A stretch of 64,000 bases of DNA from Mixophyes australis (GCA_036250195.1 JAVHZZ010000003.1:20331504-20395503), one strand, 5' to 3'. Counted from the stretch's first letter, positions 11,271-23,300 are shown. The notes: a model not told the origin generated them from the letters alone. A program made the numbers and translations.

Positions 11271-12540
11271 TGAGCATGGGATTGTGTCTATGGAGCATTG
11301 ACTCTGAAGAGGGCCTAGAAAGTTGAAATTTGGCAGAAAGTTGAGTGGTCAAGTATCCTGCAACAGCCGCAGTTTCGCCGCTGCCTGTACACCACCCCCC
11401 AAAAAAAAAATTGATATTGGCCCAGCTATGTAGTGTTCCGACCCAAGCCCAGCTATGTAGTGTTCCGACCCAAGCGTGGATTTCCAAATTAGCCATTTTT
11501 ACTATCAAAGAATAATACTGTTGCGGCCATCAACGATAGCCTGCTGCACTTTGACGCTGGCGAGGAGACGACACTCAGTGCACAGTGCAACGAATGACGA
11601 AGGCTCAGTCAACCACTCAGTGTTAACTCTCCAGACCTCAAGATTTGGCACACCGGTAGCCTTTAGGTCTAGCTGAACGTTGTTTACAAGGAAGCATTGG
11701 GATTATATTTACAAATGCATTATAAATCAAGTAGTCATTTAAAACCATTAAATTGATTTCTTGGAAAACCCATGCAAACTGTTATAGCAGTGGAACCGGA
11801 TGTTCCTAGATGTAGAGTAGATTGCAATAATCAGCGCAAAAGAATATAGCAGCGGCAAGCGTTACTTTAGTGAATAGGCCCCTCAGTGTAGAGGCGGGAC
11901 TTATTGTTACAGGGATTTACACATACCTTTAAAATACGTCTTATCTTGCCATAGGCCTGGTGTAAGCTTATGATGATGATGATGACGATGGCCACAGTTT
12001 TGCGACGGCCGTATCCATACGCTAGATTTAAGCAGCAGATATCTTTACTGTAACTCAGGGTCACAGTGATTCCAAATCATTGAAACAGAAAGAAATGTTA
12101 GATTGATTATTTTATAATTTGCTATGTAAATTTGCACAGTAACAAAATAAAAATCAAACATCGGAAATCCAACTAAGAAATATCAGGCCATTCCTCCGCA
12201 CTGGGACAGTCCCCAATTTGCGGATCATAAAACGGGCGGGGCTTACCGAAAGTAGGCAGCGTTTTACAGAAAATTGGGCAGATCGGGTTGAGGTTCAGGC
12301 TGATCGCATGTCTAAATTGTCACAGTCTCAAGCGATAGCAGGTCTTTACGATGTGAATCCTATGATCTGTACAGTTTAATGCTACACCAACAGGGCGCGG
12401 AGTCTAACGAGCAGACGGTGTTCACCAGGAACCGCCGCAAAGTAGTATGGTCTTAGCTGCATCTGCTCGCAGGTCGCGGCCCCTGCCAGAGTACTGAGCG
12501 AGACCCTCTTGGGAAGCCAGGAGACAAAGGGACAGTAGAG
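11271..12540. other. Spacer with a 21-bp duplication and a TGA microsatellite
   Basis: GCCCAGCTATGTAGTGTTCC plus GACCCAA occurs twice in tandem at about 11420-11475. A degenerate GATGATGATGATGACGATG tract lies at about 11971-11990. No gene is recognised. Confidence 0.55.
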
Positions 12541-12922
12541 TAGAAGGAACTTGATTGGAGTGTCAGCTTTGCAGACAAGTAACGTAGAGTAGTCGGTACC
12601 TGATTGGAGTGTCAGCTTTGCAAACAAGTAAAGTGTCAGCTTTGCAGATGAATATAGTAGCAGGTACCTGATAGAGAGTGTCAGCTTGGCAGACGAGTAG
12701 ACAGGATACCTGATAGAGTGTCAGCTTTGCAGACGAGTAGACAGGATACCTGAGTAGAGTGTCAGCTTTGCAGACGAGTAGTGTAGAGTAGCGGGAACTT
12801 GAGTAGAGTGTCAGCTTTGCAGACGAATATAGTAGCAGGTACCTGAGAGAGAGTGTCAGCTTGCCAGACGAGTAGACAGGATACCTGAGTAGAGTGTCAG
12901 CTTGGCAGACGAGGATACCTAG
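12541..12922. repeat. Minisatellite with irregular 37-60 bp units
   Basis: About ten units built around GAGTGTCAGCTTTGCAGACG, AGTAGACAGGATACCTGA and GTAGAGTAGCAGGTACCTG in varying combinations. Some units lack the middle piece. The minus-strand 212-codon frame 12563-13201 is formed by this array and is not a gene. Confidence 0.85.
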
Positions 12923-13074
12923 TAGCCACTTCTTAGGTACCCAAAGGCAACTGAGGAACAGCCACTGAGTGTTTGGAGGAAGTGCCTTTTGTATTTGGTG
13001 CCAGGATTGCCTGGCCAATAGGGAAGCTGTCATAGGTTTTATAAGTTGCGGGTCTGCGCATACTCGAATCCAAG

Positions 13075-13112
13075 ATGGCGGCGCCCGGGACGGAGCGGAC
13101 CGCCGGAGCCAG
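13075..13112 (+). CDS. Candidate first coding exon of an unknown gene
   Basis: AAGATGGCGG gives a start codon in strong Kozak context (A at -3, G at +4). Twelve codons rich in Ala, Gly and Arg (MAAPGTERTAGA) follow, and then a consensus splice donor AG|GTAAGT at 13111-13118. The flanks are locally GC-rich with several CpG dinucleotides (13070-13160), unlike the surroundings, as expected for a vertebrate promoter and first exon. No second exon can be linked by eye. The same layout could instead be the end of the dispersed repeat that holds the neighbouring minisatellite, so this is a weak call. Confidence 0.25.
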
Positions 13113-13232
13113 GTAAGTTTGCCGGGGGTCGGGTGAGCTGCCCGATACCCCGGCGAGTGACATAAATGTTGGGAGGTATAAACCGGCCAATGAAATAACA
13201 AGTAAAAAGATTATTTAATTTTCTCAATTCGT

Positions 13233-13398
13233 GTTAGGAGCAAAGCAAATAAAAAAGGTGCAAATTTGCTCCTGGTCAAACCATGTTGCGACACAAGAGG
13301 GTGCAAATGCATTTATTTTTATTACTTTTGGGCGTGCAGTGCAGCATGGTGTTGGCATGGTGCAAATTTGCGCCTTCTTTTTTGCTTTTGCTCCTAAC
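13233..13398. mobile_element. MITE, 166 bp, with about 35-bp inverted repeats
   Basis: Left GTTAGGAGCAAAGCAAAT and AAAAAAGGTGCAAATTTGC are mirrored at the right by GCAAATTTGCGCCTTC and TTTTGCTCCTAAC. The central part contains ACCATGTTGCGACACAAG, related to a phrase inside the 35.4-kb MITE. No clear target duplication. Confidence 0.75.
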
Positions 13399-13415
13399 TC
13401 TAAATGGCAACCTAT

Positions 13416-13510
13416 GGGTTATTCATTAAGGCACGTAAATGCCGATACGTGTCGTATTTTGCGTTAAATGCACATTACGTTTCTTTTGCGTTCCTTAATG
13501 AATCAGGCCC
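13416..13510. mobile_element. Short Harbinger-like MITE, 95 bp
   Basis: Left GGGTTATTCATTAAGGCACG and right TTCCTTAATGAATCAGGCCC are inverted relatives of the GGGCCTGATTCATTAAGG terminus seen at 29071, 35405 and 8545. It lies 17 bp downstream of the preceding MITE. Confidence 0.7.
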
Positions 13511-14679
13511 AATGTGTGCAGCAATAAAGCCCAATGCTTGTTTTAGCCCAGAGACACGTGTTTCCCATATCTGTACATTTATTACTGCATCCGTCTTCAA
13601 AAGAATAATGATTAGTAGACACTGCGTCTGGTACTAATAAAACACTGGGTGGTTTCTTTGATAAGACAAACGCACCAGACAGGACGGCTCGGCGGTTTTA
13701 TGCCATTTCGGGGAAAATACGCCTCTTTATTACAGATTCTAATTATTCTATTGTCCCCCCACCCCCACCAGCCACCAACGAAGAGACCCCCAACGGGTGT
13801 CAAAATCACACAACCACACACAGAAGATGCCACATACTCGCTCACAGTTCTATCATCATCTATATGAACATTCCTATTAAATGAAATCCAGCGCTGACTG
13901 ACTGTCATAGCTGCGGGGGAACACGCTCTAAGCTTATATATAATAACAGCTGGTGTAATTATTCAGCATTTTTTGGCAATACAGTAAAGCCGATAATCCC
14001 ATCAAGCCCTATAGTTTAATCGACGTGTCTCCCAGCCCTACTGTTCTGTGCAGAATGTCTCGTACTGATTTCCTGAATCCATGCCGAGATCTAAGGAGCA
14101 CGAAATTCCGCGTGTGATCACATTCCGGTGTATTAGGAGCCTCTGGTGAGCACATTAGCTGATCCCCTTAAACACCCGTCAGACACAGGAACGACTAAAA
14201 TATATCAGTACTGGGTGTATCGCCGCACCAGTAAAAAAAAGCAGACAACTTAATTAGTTAATAGGCTTTAGAAATGGGCCGCTTTGTCAGCTATTGACTG
14301 TAGAAAGGCTCATTAGATATGTTCATATATTTAATATGTCACAGTGGAAGGGGCAATTCTATAAAGAAGTGTTACAAAGTGTCTGCAGCATTGTACAGAG
14401 CACAGATAGGACACACATGGATACACAGAGCGCAGACTATGGGTACAGTTACGCAGAATTATAGATACAAGGATGCAATTAATATAACTAATTGCATGGC
14501 ATGCCGACACAATTCAGCAGAAGGAAAGACTGAGGCAGTAGCTGGTAAACAGAACAGTAAACATAACAATGGGTACAGATAGCAGAATAATAAATGTATG
14601 GACGCAATCATCAGAATAAATCACAAAGTATATAGAAACATGTCAGCAGAAGTCATACCACAGACAAATGAGCAAGTGT
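13511..14679. other. Spacer without recognised features
   Basis: Unique AT-rich sequence. A C-rich run at about 13757-13785 and small open frames (for example minus 13612-13908) carry no domain signature. Confidence 0.5.
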
Positions 14680-16531
14680 GAGACACAGGGTACAGTCATG
14701 AGACACAGGGTACAGACATGAGACACAGGGTACAGACATGAGACACAGAGTACAGACATGAGACACAGGGTACAGACATGAGACACAGGGTACAGACATG
14801 AGACACAGGGTACAGACATGAGACACAGGGTACAGACATGAGACATAGGGTACAGACATGAGACACAGGGTACAGACATGAGACACAGAGAACAGACATG
14901 AGACACAGGGTACAGACATGAGACACAGGGTACAGACATGAGACACTGGGTACAGACATGAGACAAAGAGTACAGACATGAGACACAGAGTACAGACATG
15001 AGACACAGGGCACAGACATGAGACACTGGGTACAGACATGAGACACAGAGTACAGACATGAGACACAGAGCACAGACATGAGACACTGGGTACAGACATG
15101 AGACATAGGGTACAGACATGAGACACAGGGTACAGACATGAGACACAGAGTACAGACATGAGACACAGGGTACAGACATGAGACACAGAGCACAGACATG
15201 AGACACAGGGTACAGACATGAGACACAGGGTACAGACATGAGACACAGAGCACAGACGTGAGACACAGGGTACAGACATGAGACACAGAGTACAGACATG
15301 AGACACTGGGTACAGACATGAGACACAGGGTACAGACATGAGACACAGAGTACAGACATGAGACACTGGGTACAGACATGAGACACAGGGTACAGACATG
15401 AGACACAGGGTACAGACATGAGACACAGGGTACAGACATGAGACACAAAGCACAGACATGAGACACAGGGTACAGACATGAGACACAGAGTAGAGACATG
15501 AGACACAGGGTACAGACATGAGACACAGAGTACAGACATGAGACACAGGGTACAGACATGAGACACAGAGAACAGACATGAGACACAGAGTACAGACATG
15601 AGACACAGGGTACAGACATGAGACACAGAGTACAGACATGAGACACAGAGCACAGACATGAGACACTGGGTACAGACATGAGACACAGAGTACAGACATG
15701 AGACACAGAGCACAGACATGAGACACAGGGTACAGACATGATACACAGAGCACAGACATGGGACACAGGGTACAGACATGAGACACAGAGTACAGACATG
15801 AGACACAGAGAACAGACATGAGACACAGAGCACAGACATGAGACACTGGGTACAGACATGAGACACAGGGTACAGCCATAAGACACAGGGTACAGACATG
15901 AGACACAGAGTACAGACATGAGACAGAGCACAGACATGAGACACTGGGTACAGACATGAGACACAGGGTACAGACATGAGACACAGGGTACAGACATGAG
16001 ACACAGAGTACAGACATGAGACACAGGGTACAGACATGAGACACAGGGTACAGACATGAGACACTGGGTACAGACATGAGACACAGGGTACAGACATGAG
16101 ACACAGGGTACAGACATGAGACACAGAGTACAGACATGAGACACAGGGTACAGACATGAGACACAGGGTACAGACATGAGACACTGGGTACAGACATGAG
16201 ACATAGGGTACAGACATGAGACACAGGGTACAGACATGAGACACAGGGTACAGACATGAGACACAGAGCACAGACATGAGACACAGAGCACAGACATGAG
16301 ACACAGAGAACAGACATGAGACACTGGGTACAGACATGAGACATAGCTGTACAGACATGAGACACAGGGTACAGACATGAGACACAGGGTACAGACATGA
16401 TGCACAGGGTACAGACATGAGACACAGGGCACAGACATGAGACACAGGGTACAGACATGAGACACAGAGCACAGACATGAGACACAGGGTACAGACATGA
16501 TACACAGGGTACAGACATGAGACACAGAGTT
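14680..16531. repeat. 20-bp minisatellite, about 92 copies
   Basis: The unit is AGACACAGGGTACAGACATG, with recurring variants GAGTACAG, GAGCACAG, GAGAACAG and TGGGTACAG at the same position. Phase is constant to about 15925, where a unit lost 2 bp (AGACAGAGCACAGACATG). A 1-bp gain occurs at about 16345 (CATAGCTGTACAG). Because 20 is not a multiple of 3 and the unit has no stop on the minus strand in any phase, all three minus frames stay open for about 600 codons. These frames are repeats of Ser, Val, Cys, Leu and His and are not proteins with recognisable function. Confidence 0.97.
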
Positions 16532-17190
16532 AATATATCAGTGTCAATATTAGAGACAACAATTAAATACAATTGACAATATCATGCACAATTCGGTAGA
16601 AGAACAATGTGAATATGAAGACAATTGAGTGTAGTTGGGCATTGTAATAGACTTGGCTCAGAAAACGAAAAAAGGCCGCGTAACAATGCTGTATCACTTT
16701 AGGGTGGTTTACAGGAATTTGTGCCACGTCATAATGAAGAGGTGTCACAGTCTGTAATTACCTATGAATTTTCACCCTGAATCCCAGAAGGACAATGCAG
16801 GACATATCGAAGAGATAGAGAAACTAACATTACTGAGTGCAGGTATATTCTAGACCAGAAAAGTGCTGCTATCCTGGCAAATGCAATGCACTAACTGCAA
16901 TGTCACAAGCTGGGTAGTTTCAGCCTCAAAGAATATATCTGCACCTTACAAGATGCAGAAAACGTGGTGGTCAGGCTCCGTGCCCCCTGCCACTATTCAC
17001 CGGAGGAGGAATGAACTGAAGAAATATCTTCCAGAGACTAAAGGTCTGATTCATGTTTGGATGCAACTTTCACGCAAGTTACGTTTGAAAAAGAGCACGG
17101 AACTTGAACATAGTACCTACCGTATTCAAATCTCATGATGCGTTTCCATTTGAATCTAGGTGTAAGTACGCTATGTATAAACTGTACCTG
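16532..17190. other. Spacer without recognised features
   Basis: Nothing recognised. The small plus-strand open frame 16863-17138 has no domain. Confidence 0.5.
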
Positions 17191-17512
17191 CCTTCATAGA
17201 CAAACCAAGTGGGGGGGGGGGGGGGAGTTCTAGTGCCTGGAAACCCCCCTCCAAGCTTGGGGCACTGTATAATTGAGGTGGTTGGACCCTGCCCCCGTTT
17301 CACACGGCTCTGCTTGAAAAGGGAGATCTGCGTGCACCTAACAGTAGTGCACGCAGCATTGCCCATGTATATTATGGGGATAGGAAGAGTTGAAGAGCAG
17401 CCAAGCACTGTCTAAAATTATAGCCACGCCCCCATGCATTTTGGTCACGCCCACTGGCAGCGTGGCGTGGAAACCCCCCTCTGCAAATCCTGCGTTTGCC
17501 CCTGGCCTTGTG
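17191..17512 (-). mobile_element. GC-rich dispersed repeat family C, copy 1
   Basis: Contains a 17-G run, CCTGGAAACCCCCCTCCAAG, TTTCACACGGCTCTGC, CAGCATTGCCCATGTATATT, CACGCCCCCATGCAT and GGAAACCCCCCTCTGCAAAT. The same blocks occur in reverse at 50528-50803. GGAAACCCCCCTC occurs near both ends in the same orientation. Non-coding; probably a non-autonomous transposon whose ends I cannot fix. Confidence 0.65.
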
Positions 17513-18285
17513 TAGACAGAACAGACTGCAGTATACGCACATGCACGTCAGAACACATAAAAAACATATTTTATTATAAAATAAATCACCAGCTATTGTT
17601 ATGTCCGATACTATCTCACCAATAAATATTGTTCAATGCCATCAGTGTGGTTCTAATGCACAATAGAGATTTGATAGCATTACGCAGCAAAATGCAATAA
17701 GAATGTTACAAAGTATAAACGATACGTACGCAACGCACCCTGGAACCAGGAACAGTCGTCAAACCTGATGTCTGTTGACAAGGAGACTGTTCCTGTGACA
17801 GAGACCAGTTTATCTATAGTTTGGTTACAAAGAAACAGTGATGACAGTCACAATTGTACACAGATAGCACTAAGTAAGTTCCTCATTGGTCCAGGGTTTA
17901 CGATGTTCCAGTAGACCGCTGGTCACAGGTCAGTTCTATTGATTCTCTTTCCAAAAATGGGGCATCTCACTCCATACGTGTCTTCCTGCCGAAAAACTGG
18001 TTTACTCTCCCCCAGAGACAGAGTGCTTTTGAGTATTAATCTCCTATTGTTCATAACTAGGGATCGCTATGTGCGATCGATCCTCTGTTGATACCGGATT
18101 TCTGCTGGAAAAATAGTATGGATTCCTAAGAGGCCAAACTCCATACATTTCTGAGGATTTGAACCATCAATACCTTTACTATAGTATTATCTATGTATAA
18201 ATAATCTCTAATTCATTTATTAATAAATGAATGTGGGTTGGATCTTTAATAAATGTGTCCTATTTACAATTGTAGGTCTGAATGT
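17513..18285. other. Spacer without recognised features
   Basis: AT-rich unique sequence. A small palindrome (GGATCGCTATGTGCGATCGATCC) lies at about 18060-18082. Confidence 0.5.
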
Positions 18286-18440
18286 AAGTGTATGTGCTGT
18301 TTACCTGTGCGATTGCGTCATTAACCCCCGGTACGGCGCAGTGTACTAAGCGCAATCGCACTGTAAACCAATATTAATCAATTTAGCCGATTTCATCCAA
18401 TTATTCGACTTCGACACTATTAACAGGATAATCATTAATA
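18286..18440 (-). mobile_element. Dispersed repeat family D fragment
   Basis: On the minus strand it contains GTCGAAGTCGAATAATTGGA followed by TGAAATCGGCTAAATTGATT. A closely similar block (GTGGAAGTCGAATAATTGGA then TGAAGTCATTTC) lies at 62158-62210 on the plus strand. Two copies in 64 kb suggest an interspersed repeat. No class assigned. Confidence 0.5.
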
Positions 18441-20200
18441 TAAATATGGATTTTCAAAAACATCTCTGTTTTCTTTCTTTCTTTTTTTTACATTCAATAC
18501 ATAAATCAAGATACTTCCAATGAGTACTGTAAATACAATGCGTTTTTATTAGCATACCAAACTGCCCCTTGTCCGTTCTCCATCTCGCTGGTGTAGGGCT
18601 CTGATGTGAAGCAGACAGACAGAAGAGGCCGCAATTAGCATGCTGACTGGGCTAATTTGCATGTTAGCCGGGTCCAGTGGTAGACTGAACAGCTTGCAGA
18701 GCATACAATTGCCTGAGCTATACAACCTCTCCCATTTGAGCAGATTGTTGAGGGCTGTGCTACAAGTTATTAAGAGCTAAGATTTAAACAAAACAGGAAA
18801 AGACCCGTCCTACTCAAATGGTCTGGTTGTATTGTACTGGCAACAGACAGACAATTTTTGTTTCACTTAATAGCAATAGTTGTGTTTACAGACAAAGTAA
18901 ATTGTTTTCTAGGAATATTTGAAACTTCTTCCCAAGTGTTTGCTGCCGGTCTAGGCTTAGTACAGGGCTCTCATCCACTCCAACTACTGACAATTGTTTC
19001 CTTCAGTAAAGTGCTATCAAGGATTCACTTTACTCATTATCTCCCTGACATCTCTGCATAAGACATACACAGATTGGAAGTACCTCAGTATATCTCTTCA
19101 AACCAAGTTCATACAGTTTGTGCAGACGAACGAGGTCGTCAATATGTTTTTCTAGTTTGTTAAATAAAATACTTTTTGCATCCTACAATAATTACTCCCC
19201 AGAACTCCGCACAGTTCCAGCAGTTTTGCATAATTGAAGAGAATGTATTTTTCACTGCAGGAAAAAAAATCTTTTCACCTCAATCAATATCATTTAACAA
19301 ACAGACAATGACTTTATGATTCATTTCAGGCTGGGTGAGAGCAGAGTAAGAGCTTACGGAAAATACGCTTCTGTTTAGTTATTAATCAGCTTTTTATTAC
19401 ATTTTAAGGACCTTTCCGCAGTCTCATCGCCAGAAACCTTATTTTATTAACTTCCATCCCTCAATAATCTTAGCGGTGTTTACTCGTGAATAATGAAATA
19501 ATAGGAGTGGGTAGATTTTCTTTTCTTACAATATAAGATTTCACAAACATGTTCAGAAGTCTGCAATCTGCACCTATAAGAGATGAGCAGAGTTGAGGAA
19601 AATTTCATGGAAGCCTGATTCATCTCACCGAGGCGCAAAAGTTCTGGTGATACAATTCTCACGCTCCACTTTGGCTTCGCCGTGCCAAACTCTGCTGGTA
19701 AAACTGGGCAGGCAAATGCGGAATGAGGAAAATATTTACTTGAACAGTTTTGTTTTGCAATTTGAAAAAGCTTATCTAGAGGGAAATACTGATACATTTA
19801 AGATCTGATCCTCAGCTTGTAGGAGAAATTGCTCGCCTAACAAAACAGTAACTGACACGCTTATTAATATGCTTTTTTAAACTGGAACACCAAAATATGG
19901 CCACACTAGAATCAATGACAACTTGAGGGAAAGTCTGACCAGGTGGTGACATAATGGAGGGGGCCCTGCCACCGTCACTGTGCCTCGTTTTGTTTTTTTT
20001 GCATTACCAAACAATAAAACAAAATTAAGTTGCACGGGCTCCAGCGCCATATTTCTGGTGCTCTCTATCTGAAGGGAGGGGGGGTGGTTAGACAGTGCCA
20101 GAATATTTCCTGCATACCCATTGACCCAACCTCTGTTCCTCTTCCAGTGTACCGCAACACCTGAGCACCTCTCTTTCTCCCCCACACATGGAGGAGAGAC
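18441..20200. other. Spacer without recognised features
   Basis: Unique AT-rich sequence up to the minisatellite at 20.2 kb. No recognisable element ends or domains. Confidence 0.5.
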
Positions 20201-21525
20201 TGAAGGCAAATACAGTAAGTACGTCTCTGCTCTTCCACTGTCTGTGCCAGTCTCTGCTCTTCCACTGTCTGTGCCAGTCTCTCTCCTTCCATTGTCTTTG
20301 CCAGTCTCTCTCTTTCCAGTGTCTGTGCCAGTCTCTCTCCTTCCAGTGTCTGTGCCAGTCTCTCTCCTTCCAGTGTCTGTGCCAGTCTCTCTCCTTCCAG
20401 TGTCTGTGCCAGTCTCTCTCTTTCCAGTATCTGCGCCAGTCTCTCTGCAGTATCTGTGCCAGTCTCTCTCCTTCCAGTGTCTGCGCCAGTCTCTCTCCTT
20501 CCAGTGTCTGCGCCAGTCTCTCTCCTTCCAGTATCTGTGCCAGTCTCTCTCCTTCCAGTGTCTGCGCCAGTCTCTCTCCTTCCAGTGTCTGCGCCAGTCT
20601 CTCTCCTTCCAGTGTCTGCGCCAGTCTCTCTCCTTCCAGTATCTGTGCCAGTCTCTCTCCTTCCAGTGTCTGCGCCAGTCTCTCTCCTTCCATTGTCTGT
20701 GCCAGTCTCTCTCCTTCCATTGTCTGTGCCAGTCTCTCTCCTTCCAGTATCTGTGCCAGTCTCTCTCCTTCCAGTGTCTGTGCCAGTCTCTCTCCTTCCA
20801 GTGTCTGCGCCAGTCTCTCTCCTTCCAGTGTCTGTGCCAGTCTCTCTCCTTCCAGTGTCTGTGCCAGTCTCTCTCCTTCCAGTGTCTGCGCCAGTCTCTC
20901 TCCTTCCAGTGTCTGTGCCAGTCTCTCTCCTTCCAGTGTCTGCTCCAGTCTCTCTCCTTCCAGTGTCTGTGCCAGTCTCTCTCCTTCCAGTATCTGCGCC
21001 AGTCTCTCTCCTTCCAGTGTCTGTGCCAGTCTCTCTCTTTCCAGTATCTGCGCCAGTCTCTCTGCAGTATCTGTGCCAGTCTCTCTCCTTCCAGTGTCTG
21101 TGCCAGTCTCTCTCCTTCCAGTGTCTGCGCCAGTCTCTCTCCTTCCAGTATCTGTGCCAGTCTCTCTCCTTCCAGTGTCTGCGCCAGTCTCTCTCCTTCC
21201 AGTGTCTGCGCCAGTCTCTCTCCTTCCAGTATCTGTGCCAGTCTCTCTCCTTCCAGTGTCTGCGCCAGTCTCTCTCCTTCCATTGTCTGTGCCAGTCTCT
21301 CTCCTTCCATTGTCTGTGCCAGTCTCTCTCCTTCCAGTATCTGTGCCAGTCTCTCTCCTTCCAGTGTCTGTGCCAGTCTCTCTCCTTCCAGTGTCTGCGC
21401 CAGTCTCTCTCCTTCCAGTGTCTGTGCCAGTCTCTCTCCTTCCAGTGTCTGCGCCAGTCTCTCTCCTTCCAGTATCTGCACAGTCTCTCTCCTTCCAGTG
21501 CTTGTGCCAATCTCTCTCCACCCAG
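20201..21525. repeat. 27-bp minisatellite with a 617-bp higher-order repeat
   Basis: About 48 units of TCTCTCCTTCCAGTGTCTGT plus GCCAGTC. Variants GTGTCTGTG, GTGTCTGCG, GTATCTGTG, GTATCTGCG and CATTGTCTGTG follow an ordered pattern. A distinctive 23-bp unit (CTCTCTGCAGTATCTG) occurs at 20441 and again at 21058. The distance of 617 bp equals 22 full units plus one short unit, and the variant order around both copies is largely the same, so a block of about 600 bp was duplicated. 27 is divisible by 3, so long frames persist on both strands; the 23-bp units switch the frame. None is a credible gene. Confidence 0.97.
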
Positions 21526-22235
21526 TACATGTGCCAGTCATCGCCGAATAAAGCATCCATTTATTTATTTATTTTACATTTGATGTATTTTTAGTTTTTA
21601 CATTTGTTTCTACATTAGTGGAATTGAAGGCTGACACCTGTCGTGCCAGCTCACGGATCTGCACCTCTGCAAAGACTGTCCTGGTGAAGTGGTAACTTAA
21701 TTATTACCGCTCGGTTCCAGTGTTGGCGGAGCAGCTGATATTATTTTATATATTGCTCCATTTGCTTTATTGCTGGGAGAGTTTTCTTTTTCCTGTATGT
21801 GAAGTTTGGAGTATTTTTACACTTATAAGGGGCGTGATGTCACCATGGTACCATACACTCACCATAGGAGCAGCGCATCCGCTTATTGTTTCACCATCAC
21901 AGCTGATCATGGTGGTAGCAGGGCTGTCGGTGGGATCCCGGGGAGTCCGAAGGGCTCCAGCAAACAGGTTGAGATTACTCTGCAAGCACCAATGCCACTG
22001 ATATTATAGCAAGAATAGCACTATGGATGATAATGGCATGAGGACTACAATACATAATACACATACTAACTGGACACTGAAGCACTGTCCTGTGATGGTT
22101 GGAGATACTGCTTTGGTGATAGGGGGCACCAATGCACGCCGTGCGGAGCACTTGGTGAAGTTCCAGTCCGGGCTATAATAAGGTATAATCACTATTAGAA
22201 ATGCAGTTATCAATGAGTCAAATGATTCTATAAAA
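21526..22235. other. Spacer without recognised features
   Basis: Small overlapping frames at 21720-22009 on both strands show no domain. A TTTA microsatellite lies at about 21560-21575. Confidence 0.5.
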
Positions 22236-23125
22236 AACAGAGCACATTATAATGACTGATATACAGTACCAGCATATTATAGAGACTGATATACAGTACA
22301 GAGCACATTAGAGAATGCTATACAGTATGAAACACATTATAGAGAATTGTATACAGTGCAGAGCACATTATAATGACTGATATGCAGAATAGAGCACATT
22401 ATAGTGACTGATATACAGTACAGAGCACATTATAGAGAATGGTATACAGTATAGATCACATTATAGAGACTTATATACAGTGCAGAGCACATTATAATGA
22501 CTGATATACAGCATAGAGCACATTATAGTGACTGATATACAGTACAGAACACATTATAGAGACATATATACAGTACAGAGCACATTATAGAGAATGGTAT
22601 ACATCATCATCATCACCATGTATTTATATAGCGCCACTGATTCCGCAGCGCTGTACAGAGAACTCACTCACATCCGTCCCTGCCCCATTGGAGCTTACAG
22701 TCTAAATTCCCTAATATAGTATAGTATAGAATACATTATAGAGACTTATATACAGTACAGAGCACATTATAGAGAATGGTATACAGTATAGAACACATTA
22801 TAGAGACTTATATACAGTACAGAGAACATTATAATGACTGATATACAGTACAGAGCACATTCTAGTGACTGGTATACAGTACAGAGCACATTCTAGTGAC
22901 TGGTATACAGTACAGAGCACATTCTAGTGACTGGTATACAGTACAGAGCACATTCTAGTGACTGGTATACAGTACAGAGCACATTCTAGTGACTGGTATA
23001 CAGTACAGAGCACATTCTAGTGACTGGTATACAGTACAGAGCACATTCTAGTGACTGGTATACAGTACAGAGCACATTATAATGACTGATATACAGTAAA
23101 GAGCCCATTCTAGTGATTTATATAC
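22236..23125. repeat. 31-40 bp minisatellite interrupted by a SINE fragment
   Basis: Units combine TATACAGTACAGAGCACATT with ATAGAGACT, ATAATGACTGA or CTAGTGACTGG. From 22850 to 23060 about seven units of exactly 31 bp are nearly identical (recent homogenisation), whereas the left part is heterogeneous. A SINE tail occupies 22603-22717. Confidence 0.93.
22603..22717 (-). mobile_element. SINE 3' tail inserted in the minisatellite
   Basis: CATCATCATCATCACCATG is followed by ATTTATATAGCGCCACTGAT, CCGCAGCGCTGTACAGAG and CCCTGCCCCATTGGAGC. This is the reverse complement of the tail of the SINE family at 1-321. It is 5'-truncated, with the simple-repeat tail at its left. Confidence 0.85.
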
Positions 23126-23126
23126 A

Positions 23127-23300
23127 GGCGCGGGCTGGCACAATTCAGCCCGGGGGGGTATACAGGCAGCCGCATCACATGACACATGATGCGGCCGCGT
23201 CATTGATGAGGCGGCCGCATCGCCTGTCATGTGATGCGGTCGCCTGTGCGCTGACTCGGCCACATCGCTTGCTTTGTGATGCGGCCGCAGGGAATACGAA
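23127..23300. repeat. Family B scrap plus GC-rich imperfect repeats
   Basis: GGCGCGGGCTGGCACAATTC AGCCCGGGGGG resembles the family B terminus. It is followed by four or five imperfect units containing GATGCGGCCGC or GCGGCCGCATC and ATGTGATGCGG, a local CpG-rich tract. Confidence 0.55.

Noticed and set aside
12563..13201. Minus-strand open frame of 212 codons
   Set aside because: Most of it is the minisatellite at 12541-12922 and the rest shows no domain.
14643..16572. Three overlapping minus-strand open frames of 609-639 codons
   Set aside because: They are three phases of a 20-bp minisatellite without stops; composition is five residues repeated and no frame is preferred.
17038..17140. GGTCTGATTCATG as a Harbinger-type terminus
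   Set aside because: No inverted partner or duplication nearby; treated as chance or a scrap.
14680..21525. Resemblance of the short tandem arrays to a CRISPR array
   Set aside because: Units are contiguous with no unique spacers, and the window is clearly vertebrate.
19877..21594. Open frames of 375-559 codons on both strands
   Set aside because: They are readings of the 27-bp minisatellite; equal openness on both strands argues against coding.
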